A DNA stretch of 35,968 nt from Chloroflexota bacterium (lineage in GTDB: Bacteria > Chloroflexota > Dehalococcoidia > Lucifugimonadales > Australimonadaceae), in assembly GCA_022561455.1 (NCBI GenBank), contig JADFRC010000005.1, forward strand, positions 1-35,968. Direction: 5' to 3'. A program made the translations under genes and the position numbers. Below, piece by piece: positions 9,903 to 16,661 of this stretch (position 1 is its first letter; the number at the start of each line of letters is the position of its first letter). The notes beneath the pieces were generated by a model. It made no database searches, was not told the origin of the DNA, and saw nothing but the letters and a program-made list of their open reading frames with translations.

Positions 9903-11639
9903 CTAGCGCGCCTGGGTCACCGCGTCCACCAGGGCCGGCATGCCCGTCTCCTTGATGTGCTTGATGGCCCGCTTGATCGCAGGCCCGAGCTTGTTGGGGT
10001 CCTCGATCGGACCCTCGCCGTGCCATCCCATGGCCTTGGCCAGCAACCCGAAGTCCGGCGCCGGGTGCGTCAGCTCCATGCCCAGATACGCCATCTCCTC
10101 GTCGCGCCCGCGGTCCTTCGCGATGGCGATCTGGTGCTCCCAGTCGTTGTAGTAAGCCCGGTTGTTGTACATGACGACCAGCATCGGCATCTTGTGGTAG
10201 GCCGCTATCCACAACGAGCCGGCGTCGAACATCAGGTCGCCGTCGGGCTGGATCGAGACCACCAGCTTGTTGGTCCCCTTGTAGGCCAGCGCCACCCCGA
10301 GCGATAGCCCCACCTGCGTGCCGGTGCCCAGCGGCATCCCTGGGAACTGGTCGGGCTCGGTGAACTCCCACAGCCGCCGGTTCCAGCCGTTCAGCACGGC
10401 ACCCGTCATCACCCAGTCCTCGTCCTTGATCTGCGCCCATATCTCCCATGACAGGCGCGCCAGCGTCATCGGCTTGTCGTTCCAGCCCTCCTTCGCCCGC
10501 TCCAGTCCGGCCGAGCGCAGGTTGTCGTGGACCAGCGTCACGCGCTCCCGCCGCGCCTTCAGATCGGCCTTGCCGTTCTTGGTGAGCAGCCCCTTGACCG
10601 CGTCCGCGATCTGGCCGAGCGCGATGGCCGGGTCGGCGGTGGCGAACACGTCCACCTCGCGCAGCTTCAAGAAGCCCTGCGCCCACGCCTTGATGTTCGC
10701 GTCGCGGTAGCTGATGTCGATGATCTTGCAGCTAGGCTTGAGTATCTCCTCCGTCTCCCGCGTGGTCCGGTTGAGCCGCGTCAGCGGACCGTCGAAGTTG
10801 CGCACCTCGACGGCGAAGAGGACGTCGGCCTCCGCGAGCGTGTCGCGCGAGCCCGTGACGTCGAGGCTGTTCGTGTTGGCGAAGTTGAAGCGGCGGCCGC
10901 CGTCGTAGACAGGCATCGCCAGTATCTCCGCGAGCTCGGCCGCTCGCTCGACGGCAACGGGGTTCTGCCCCAGCATGTCCGCCAGCATCACCGGGTTCTT
11001 GGCCTGCACCAGCATCTCGGCGACCGTCTCCACCGTGCGCGGGTTGAGCGCGGCGGGGTCCGGCGGCATGAGCCGTTTGGGGTCCACGCTCGGCACGTCG
11101 ACCAGCAGCGGGTCCTCCTGCAGGTTGGAGTCGTAGACCAAGTACGCGGGCCCGTACGGCGGCGTGGAGACTACGCGGTACGCCCGAGCGAACGACTCCG
11201 GCACGGCCGCCGGGGTGTGTGGCTGGTCGTCCCACTTCGTGAAGTCGCGGACCACACCGGCCTGGTCCTGCGCCGTGTGTATCCAATCGATGTAGGGACG
11301 GCGGCGCGTGGCGTCCATCGGCCCCGTGGCGCCGAGCAGGATCACCGGCGCCTCGTCCACGTAGGCGTAGTACACGCCCATCGTGCCGTGGAGCAGACCG
11401 ACGAGGTCGTGGACGATGGCCGCGCTCGGCTCCTTGGTCACGCGCGCATAGCCGTGGGCGATCCCGAGGGCGATCTTCTCGTGCGTGCACTCGATGATCT
11501 CCGGCTTGTTGCCGCCGTAGTTGACGATGGAGTCGTGCAGGCCCCGGTACGAAGCGCCGGGGTTGAGCGGCAGGTACTTGATCCCGTAGAGGTTCAGCAT
11601 GTCCACGATGACGTCGGAGCCGTACTTCTCGTATGGCAT
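9903..11639 (-). CDS. Thiamine diphosphate-dependent enzyme, acetolactate synthase-like
   Basis: The 578-aa protein has the three-domain layout of the acetolactate synthase/benzoylformate decarboxylase family. Glu54 in ECTHEKIALGIAHGYA is the candidate cofactor-activating glutamate. The ThDP-binding motif appears as DGDLMFDAG around residue 465, with the closing NN around 491 (VVMYNNRAYYND); the classical third Gly of GDG is Leu here. The ATG at 11639 has GGGAAGGGAG upstream; an in-frame start at 11747 would add 36 residues of repeat-derived sequence. The gene is divergent from the MmgE/PrpD gene and convergent with the coiled-coil gene, 3 bases away. No ilvN or ilvC is near, so valine synthesis is doubtful. 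Substrate unknown. Confidence 0.85.
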   Translation of the reverse strand: MPYEKYGSDVIVDMLNLYGIKYLPLNPGASYRGLHDSIVNYGGNKPEIIECTHEKIALGIAHGYARVTKEPSAAIVHDLVGLLHGTMGVYYAYVDEAPVILLGATGPMDATRRRPYIDWIHTAQDQAGVVRDFTKWDDQPHTPAAVPESFARAYRVVSTPPYGPAYLVYDSNLQEDPLLVDVPSVDPKRLMPPDPAALNPRTVETVAEMLVQAKNPVMLADMLGQNPVAVERAAELAEILAMPVYDGGRRFNFANTNSLDVTGSRDTLAEADVLFAVEVRNFDGPLTRLNRTTRETEEILKPSCKIIDISYRDANIKAWAQGFLKLREVDVFATADPAIALGQIADAVKGLLTKNGKADLKARRERVTLVHDNLRSAGLERAKEGWNDKPMTLARLSWEIWAQIKDEDWVMTGAVLNGWNRRLWEFTEPDQFPGMPLGTGTQVGLSLGVALAYKGTNKLVVSIQPDGDLMFDAGSLWIAAYHKMPMLVVMYNNRAYYNDWEHQIAIAKDRGRDEEMAYLGMELTHPAPDFGLLAKAMGWHGEGPIEDPNKLGPAIKRAIKHIKETGMPALVDAVTQAR

Positions 11640-11810
11640 GGGTTTCTCCCTTCCCGATGGTGTGCGCCGGGGCGGATTATGCCACGTCCGCCCGCGCGGT
11701 GGGCGCGCTATACTCGCGCCCATCCCCGGCCCCATCCCCGGCCCCATCCCGGACCCGCCCTAGCCCCGGCCCGGACCCGCCCTAGCCCCGGCCCGGACCT
11801 GGAGGTCCCC
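11640..11810. promoter_or_regulatory. Divergent control region between ThDP enzyme and MmgE/PrpD genes
   Basis: This 171-base divergent gap contains a TATACT hexamer at 11709-11714 on the plus strand, without a clear -35 box, and the GC-rich tandem repeats described separately. The MmgE/PrpD gene has GGAGG at 11801-11805. Confidence 0.4.
11719..11798. repeat. GC-rich tandem repeats in the divergent promoter region
   Basis: About three copies of a 12-base unit (CCATCCCCGGCC) are followed by two copies of a unit of about 22 bases beginning CTAGCCCCGGCCCGGACC. They lie between the TATACT hexamer and the MmgE/PrpD ribosome-binding site, so copy number could affect the leader. Confidence 0.7.
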
Positions 11811-13157
11811 ATGACGGCGACCGCGTCCCTCGCCCGCTACCTCGTGAGCGCCAAGGCCGGCGGCCTGCCCGGCTGGACGCTTCATGAGGCCAAGCGGACG
11901 CTCATCAACCTGCTCGGCGTCTCGCTCTCGGCCTCCGTCATGCCCGCGGCCCGCATCATGCTCGAGTGGGCAGCCGCCGAGGCCGCCGCGCCCCGCGCGA
12001 GCGTCATCGGCTCGGGCTTGCGGACATCCCCGGCCACCGCCGCGCTGCTGAACGGCTACCTGGCGCACCTCCAGGACTACGACGACACGCACTTCCCCAC
12101 GGTGCTGCACCCCACGGCCCCGGTATGGCCGGCGGTGCTCGCAGCCGCCGAGGACACGGGGGCCTCGGGCCGCGAGGCCTGCGCGGCCTTCGTGCTGGGC
12201 GCCGAGGCCGCCTGCCGCGTGGCGATGTCGGTCCACCCGTGGCACTACGACGCCGGATGGCACATCACGGGCACCGCCGGCCCCTTCGGCGCCGCGGCCG
12301 GCGCCGGGCGCCTGCTGGGGCTGAGCGCGGAGCAGATGACGCATGCCCTCGGCGTGGCCGGGACGCAGGCCGGGGGCGTGCGCGAGGTCTTCGGCAGCGA
12401 CTCGAAGGCCATGCACCCGGCGAAGGGAGCCGCCAACGGCCTCCAGGCCGCGCAGCTCGCCAAGGCGGGCTTCACCTCGGCCGACGACATCTTGGGCGGG
12501 AGGCGCGGCTTCTGGGCGGTGCTCTCGGCCGCCGGCCACAGCGAGGAGCAGCTGCTCGGCGGGCTCGGCGAGCGGTGGGAGCTCGCGAACAACGGGCTCA
12601 AGCCCTATGCGAACGGCGTCGTCTCGCACCCGATCCAGGACGCCGTCATCCAGCTCCGCAACGAGCACGGACTGCGCCCGGAGCAGGTCACGGCGATCCA
12701 TGCGCGCGTGAACCCGCTGGTGCTCGAGCTGATGGACCGCCCACAGCCGCGCCGGGGGCTGGAGGGCAAGTTCTCCTTCCAGCACTGCGCCGCCGCCGCG
12801 CTGATCGACGGCGCAGGCCACGACGCGCAGTTCAGCGACGAGCGCGTCGCGGACGCGGCCATCGCCGCGCTCCGTGCGCTCGTCTCGGCGACGCCGGACG
12901 AGGCCATGGGCGAGGACCAGGTCCACGTCGCGATCTCGCTCGTCGACGGGCGCACCGTCGAGACGCAGATCGAGCACGCGACGGGCTCCCCCGGCAACCC
13001 GCTGACGGATGAAGCACTCGAAGCGAAGTACCGCGCCATCGCGACGCCCGTGATCGGCAAGGAGCGGGCCGAGAAGCTCCTCGCGGCCGCATGGGCGCTC
13101 GACGGCGCGCCGGACGTGGGCGAGGTCGCATCGCTGATGGTGGTGGTGGACGCGTAG
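11811..13157 (+). CDS. MmgE/PrpD family protein
   Basis: This 448-aa protein belongs to the family of 2-methylcitrate dehydratase (PrpD), cis-aconitate decarboxylase and related lyases/epimerases. Typical segments are NGYLAHLQDYDDTHFPTVLHP (helical domain, about residues 81-101), GWHITGTAGPFGAAAGAGRLLGL and SDSKAMHPAKGAANGLQAA, and FSFQHCAAAALIDG in the lid domain. GGAGG precedes the ATG at 11811. A methylcitrate cycle is not supported here: no prpB or prpC is near. The divergent ThDP enzyme is a possible partner in breakdown of an unidentified acid. Confidence 0.9.
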   Translation: MTATASLARYLVSAKAGGLPGWTLHEAKRTLINLLGVSLSASVMPAARIMLEWAAAEAAAPRASVIGSGLRTSPATAALLNGYLAHLQDYDDTHFPTVLHPTAPVWPAVLAAAEDTGASGREACAAFVLGAEAACRVAMSVHPWHYDAGWHITGTAGPFGAAAGAGRLLGLSAEQMTHALGVAGTQAGGVREVFGSDSKAMHPAKGAANGLQAAQLAKAGFTSADDILGGRRGFWAVLSAAGHSEEQLLGGLGERWELANNGLKPYANGVVSHPIQDAVIQLRNEHGLRPEQVTAIHARVNPLVLELMDRPQPRRGLEGKFSFQHCAAAALIDGAGHDAQFSDERVADAAIAALRALVSATPDEAMGEDQVHVAISLVDGRTVETQIEHATGSPGNPLTDEALEAKYRAIATPVIGKERAEKLLAAAWALDGAPDVGEVASLMVVVDA

Positions 13158-13203
13158 CTCCGGGCCGCGCCCCGTCGTCCTGTGGGCCTGGATCGCCGTC
13201 GGC

Positions 13204-14067
13204 GTGGCCAGCGTATCGGTCGCGGCCATCTTCATCCGTCTGGCCGATACCGAGCCGCTCACTTTCGCCGCGTACCGCCTGAGCCTGGGCGCCGCGCTCG
13301 TCGCCGTGCCGACGCTGCTGCGCTCGCGCGCCGGACTGCGAGCGTTGCGGCGGGCCGACATGCCGCTGCTCGTGCTTTCCGGGCTCTTCCTGGCGGCGCA
13401 CTTCGTCCTCTGGATCACCTCGCTGTCGCTGACGTCGGTCGCGAGCTCCGTGCTGCTGGTCACGACCACGCCCGTGTTCGTCGCGCTCGCGTCGCACCTG
13501 TGGCTGCGCCAGCGTATCGGCCGGCTCACGGCAGCAGCGGTCGCGCTGACGATGGCGGGAGGCGCCGTGCTCGCGGCCGGGGGGTGGGCTGGCGAGGACC
13601 GCCGGCTGCTGGGCGACGGTCTGGCGCTGCTCGCCGCAGTCGCGGTCGCCGGCTACATCCTGGCCGGCCAGCGTGCCCGCACCCGCATCGCCAACATGCC
13701 GTACGTCACCGTCGTCTATACAGTGACGGCGGTGGTCCTGCTCGCCGCGGCGGTGGGCACCGGCGCGCCGATGCTCGGACTGCCGGCCAAGACCTACTTC
13801 TGGATCGCGGCCTCCGCGCTGCTCCCCCAGGCGATCGGGCACACGCTGCTGAACTGGGCCCTCGGGCACGCCTCGGCGACGAGCGTCGCGATGGCGGTGC
13901 GGGCCGAGCCGTTGATCGCGACGCTGCTCGCCATCGTCGTGCTCGGCGAGATGCCGCCTTGGACCGTCCTCCCGGGCGGCGCGCTGGTGCTCGCGGGCGT
14001 CTATCTCGCCATCCGGGCCGACCAGGGCACGGCCCTCGACCCACTCACCGGCGCAGACCGCCGCTGA
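13204..14067 (+). CDS. EamA/DMT-family transporter
   Basis: This integral membrane protein of 287 aa has about ten hydrophobic helices in two EamA repeats. The second repeat ends with the family-like AEPLIATLLAIVVLGEMPPW. Substrate unknown. The start is uncertain: GTG at 13204 is the only standard in-frame start after the upstream stop, but it falls inside the first hydrophobic helix and has no ribosome-binding site. The codons before it read LWAWIAVGVASV, so a CTG start at 13180 would give a complete first helix. It follows the MmgE/PrpD gene closely and may be co-transcribed with it. Confidence 0.85.
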   Translation: MASVSVAAIFIRLADTEPLTFAAYRLSLGAALVAVPTLLRSRAGLRALRRADMPLLVLSGLFLAAHFVLWITSLSLTSVASSVLLVTTTPVFVALASHLWLRQRIGRLTAAAVALTMAGGAVLAAGGWAGEDRRLLGDGLALLAAVAVAGYILAGQRARTRIANMPYVTVVYTVTAVVLLAAAVGTGAPMLGLPAKTYFWIAASALLPQAIGHTLLNWALGHASATSVAMAVRAEPLIATLLAIVVLGEMPPWTVLPGGALVLAGVYLAIRADQGTALDPLTGADRR

Positions 14068-14104
14068 TGGACGACCGCGATGCCTGCCTCCGACGCTCGC
14101 TCGG

Positions 14105-15019
14105 CTAGGCGGAGGCGGCTGCCCGCGCATCGGCGGCGATCGCGGTGCTCATCGCTGAGATCGCGACCTCGATCTGATCGTCGTCCGGCGGCCGCGTCGT
14201 CAGCTTCTGGAGGGCCAGGCCAGGCACCGCCAGCGCCCGGACGAGGGCGTTGTCCTCGTGCGCCGCGGTGTAGCGGATCACCTCGTATGCGATGCCCGCG
14301 ATGACGGGGAGGAGGACGATCCGCGAGAGGATGCGCAGCGGCAGGTCGGGCGTGCCCAGCATCGCGAACACGATGATGGCGACGATCATCACCGTGAGCA
14401 GGAACGCCGTCCCGCAGCGGGGGTGCGCGGCCGGGAACTTCCGCACGTTCGAGGTTTCGAGCGGCAGCGCATGCTCGTTCGCGTGCACCGTCATGTGCTC
14501 GGCCGCGTGGTAGGCGAAGACGCGGCGGATGCTCGGCATCAGCCCGATCGCGAGCAGGTACAGGAAGAAGATGGCGAGCCGCAGCACGCCCTCGGCCGTG
14601 TTGCTGAGCACCGAGCTGTCGGTGAACCGGTCGACCAGCGTATGCGTGAGCAGCAGCGGCGTGACGAAGAACAGCAGCACCGCGAGCCCGAGCGAGAACG
14701 TCAGCGTGGCCGCGAGCATCCACTTCGGGATCGGCTCTCCGTCGTCTTCGTCCTCGCCCGCCGCCACCTGCGCCGAGTACGTGAGCGCGCGCATGCCCAT
14801 GACCATCGTCTCGCTGAGCACGAGCGTGCCGCGGACGAACGGTATCCTCCGCCAGCGGCTCGTCGCCCACGGCGGCACCGGCCACGACCGCGTGCGGATG
14901 TCGCCGTCCGGGTGGCGCGCCGAGCACGCGTAGGTCGTCCGGCCGCGGATCATCACGCCCTCGACCACCGCCTGCCCGCCGTATACGAAGGGTTGCTGGG
15001 CCACGTGCGTTGCTCCCAT
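14105..15019 (-). CDS. DUF1385 integral membrane protein
   Basis: This 304-aa protein has the signature opening YGGQAVVEGVMIRG (residues 13-26), a central block RVFAYHAAEHMTVHANEH and HPRCGTAFLL, and about four hydrophobic helices. DUF1385 proteins are commonly encoded between rpmE and prfA in Gram-positive bacteria and Chloroflexota; function is not established, and the conserved HAAEH/HPRCGT residues suggest metal binding or catalysis at the membrane. The ATG at 15019 is chosen because it sits just before the conserved opening; the open frame upstream crosses the tandem repeat array. prfA is not downstream here: the next gene converges. Confidence 0.9.
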   Translation of the reverse strand: MGATHVAQQPFVYGGQAVVEGVMIRGRTTYACSARHPDGDIRTRSWPVPPWATSRWRRIPFVRGTLVLSETMVMGMRALTYSAQVAAGEDEDDGEPIPKWMLAATLTFSLGLAVLLFFVTPLLLTHTLVDRFTDSSVLSNTAEGVLRLAIFFLYLLAIGLMPSIRRVFAYHAAEHMTVHANEHALPLETSNVRKFPAAHPRCGTAFLLTVMIVAIIVFAMLGTPDLPLRILSRIVLLPVIAGIAYEVIRYTAAHEDNALVRALAVPGLALQKLTTRPPDDDQIEVAISAMSTAIAADARAAASA

Positions 15020-15146
15020 CAGGCTCGGCCCCTCTGCGTGGGCCAGCCTATGGATGTTACACCGCGCGCGCCGCCACGCCCTCGCCCGAACGTACGGCCT
15101 GTGCCCAGGATGCCGCGTCGCCGCGAACCCAGCTCGTGGCGGGGGG

Positions 15147-15523
15147 GCTTCGCCCCTCTGCCGGGGGCACGGGGTGTACCCCGTATTTGGCTTTGCCACC
15201 TCCTTCCTGGGGAGGGGGTTTGCCTCAAAACCCCTCTTCGTACACCAGACAGAGGCGTGCAGAGAGCCATCTCTGAGCCCATCGAAGGGGGCTCCGCCCC
15301 TCTGCCGGGGGCGCGGGGTGTACCCCGTATTTGGCTTTGCCACCCCCTTCCTGGGGAGGGGGTTTGCCTCAAAAGCCCTCCTCGCGCACCAGACGGGGAG
15401 TGCAGAGAGCCTGCCCTGAGCCCGTCGAAGGGGGCTAAGCCCCTCTGCCGGGGGCACGGGGGTGTCCCCCGTATCCGGCTTTATCTCCCCCTTCCTGGCA
15501 GGAAGGGGGCCGGGGGGATGGTC
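15147..15523. repeat. Tandem array of three copies of a ~144-bp repeat
   Basis: Three imperfect copies begin near 15147, 15291 and 15434; the same point (CGCCCC or AGCCCC before TCTGCCGGGGG) recurs at 15151, 15295 and 15438, spacings of 144 and 143 bases. Each copy contains the palindrome ACGGGGTGTACCCCGT or a close variant, CTTCCTGG with a G-rich run, and a junction like CTGAGCCCRTCGAAGGGGG. The third copy is truncated near 15523. No spacer pattern is present, so it is not a CRISPR. It fills most of the 640-base gap between DUF1385 and rpmE. Confidence 0.85.
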
Positions 15524-15591
15524 GAAAGGGCTGCGGGGCACCGGCGCAGGGTAGCCGGGCGGACCTACTGACACAAAGCCCCGGTACGAAG

Positions 15592-15618
15592 AGAGGGGCG
15601 CACCGGGTGCGCCCCTCT
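15592..15618 (-). terminator. Hairpin downstream of rpmE
   Basis: A perfect 12-bp stem (15592-15603 with 15607-15618) around a 3-base loop lies about 40 bases after the rpmE stop on the minus strand. There is no strong T-run, so this is a likely rather than typical terminator. Confidence 0.6.
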
Positions 15619-15660
15619 TGCCGTCGGCTTCTCCTGTCGCCTACTGCCCTTCGCTGGTGC

Positions 15661-15864
15661 CTATTGCAGGTTGAAGCGCCTCTTGAGGCGGTCCACACGG
15701 CCCTCGGTGTCGACGATCCGCTGCTCACCCGTGAAGAACGGGTGACAGACGCTACATATCTCAACCTTGATCTGGGCCTTCGTGGCGCCGGTCGTGAACG
15801 TGTTCCCGCAGGAGCAGGTCACGACGGCCTCGGCGTAGTACGTGGGATGGATGTCGGTCTTCAT
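15661..15864 (-). CDS. rpmE: 50S ribosomal protein L31 (zinc-binding type)
   Basis: L31 bridges the two ribosomal subunits. The 67-aa protein is the zinc-containing type: Cys17, Cys19, Cys37 and Cys40 form the CxC...CxxC site (TCSCGNTF and ICSVCHPF). The family end RVDRLKRRF is present. It lies between the L21-L27 pair upstream and, beyond the repeat array, the DUF1385 gene. Confidence 0.97.
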   Translation of the reverse strand: MKTDIHPTYYAEAVVTCSCGNTFTTGATKAQIKVEICSVCHPFFTGEQRIVDTEGRVDRLKRRFNLQ

Positions 15865-15973
15865 CGCTCGGTCCTTCTACTCGTGGGCTACCCGTGGGGT
15901 TGCACCCGGCTGCTACCTCGCACGTCGGCGCGAGCGGCTCATATCGTGAGATGCATCCCGCGCACTCGGGGTG

Positions 15974-16237
15974 CTAGCCGGCCGCCACCGGGACGATGTT
16001 CGCACGCTTGCGCACCTTGGTGGCGTGGTCGAAGGCGACCGTGCCGTCGACGAGCGCGTACAGCGTGAAGTCGCGTCCCATGCCCACGTGGCGTCCGGGG
16101 CGGATCCTGGTGCCCCGCTGGCGCACGATGATGGTGCCCGCAAGCACCTCCTGGCCGGCGAAGCGCTTCACGCCGAGGCGCTGGCCCCTGCTGTCGCGTC
16201 CGTTGCGGCTGCTGCCGCCAGCCTTCTTATGCGCCAT
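15974..16237 (-). CDS. rpmA: 50S ribosomal protein L27
   Basis: The 87-aa protein has [24 protein letters not shown] at its start and the [14 protein letters not shown] segment. L27's N-terminal tail reaches the peptidyl-transferase centre. There is no N-terminal extension of the kind cleaved in Firmicutes. It overlaps rplU by 11 bases, the usual order. Confidence 0.97.
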   Translation of the reverse strand: MAHKKAGGSSRNGRDSRGQRLGVKRFAGQEVLAGTIIVRQRGTRIRPGRHVGMGRDFTLYALVDGTVAFDHATKVRKRANIVPVAAG

Positions 16238-16595
16238 CGGCTGCCTTCTTACGCGAGGCTGCGGGCCGTGCGCCGCCGGTCACGATCTCTTTGATGGCAA
16301 GCCTGGTCAGCCACTGCCGGTGGCCGGTCTTGACGCGGTACCGGGTCTTCGACTTGTACTTGAGGATGATGATCTTCTTGGCGCGGCCCTGCTCGGTGAC
16401 CTCGGCCACGACCTTGGCGCCCTCGACGGTCGGCGTGCCGACGCTCAGCTTGTCGTCTTCGGAGACGAGCAAGACGCGGTCGAGCTCCACCGTGCTGCCC
16501 GCCTCGCCCTCGATCTTCTCGACCGAGATGGACTTCCCAGGCTGCACGCGGTACTGCTTACCGCCGGTTTCGATGATGGCGTAATTCGCGGGCAC
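16227..16595 (-). CDS. rplU: 50S ribosomal protein L21
   Basis: This 122-aa L21 opens [16 protein letters not shown] (from residue 5) and has the KRRxxxRKxxGHRQ-like RNA-binding stretch [16 protein letters not shown], followed by a Lys/Ala-rich tail. The GTG start at 16595 lies only 9 bases after the -10 box, so the transcript should begin within about 3 bases of the start codon and the gene is probably leaderless or nearly so. It overlaps rpmA by 11 bases. Confidence 0.95.
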   Translation of the reverse strand: MPANYAIIETGGKQYRVQPGKSISVEKIEGEAGSTVELDRVLLVSEDDKLSVGTPTVEGAKVVAEVTEQGRAKKIIILKYKSKTRYRVKTGHRQWLTRLAIKEIVTGGARPAASRKKAADGA

Positions 16596-16604
16596 GACCC
16601 ATCG

Positions 16605-16633
16605 ATTCTAGGCCGTGAAGCGCTCGCTGGCAA
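16605..16633 (-). promoter_or_regulatory. Promoter of rplU-rpmA
   Basis: On the minus strand TTGCCA (16628-16633) and TAGAAT (16605-16610) are separated by 17 bases. The layout is the same as at greA. The predicted transcription start falls at or just before the GTG of rplU. Confidence 0.75.
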
Positions 16634-16661
16634 GAGGGCCGGTATGGGCTGCGCGTGCGGC

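Noticed and set aside
10527-11810. N-terminal extension of the MmgE/PrpD protein by more than 400 codons
   Set aside because: The extension is antisense to the ThDP enzyme; GGAGG and the ATG at 11811 give a normal family start.
15147-15523. CRISPR array
   Set aside because: Repeat units of about 144 bases are nearly contiguous, without unique spacers of regular length, and no cas genes are present.
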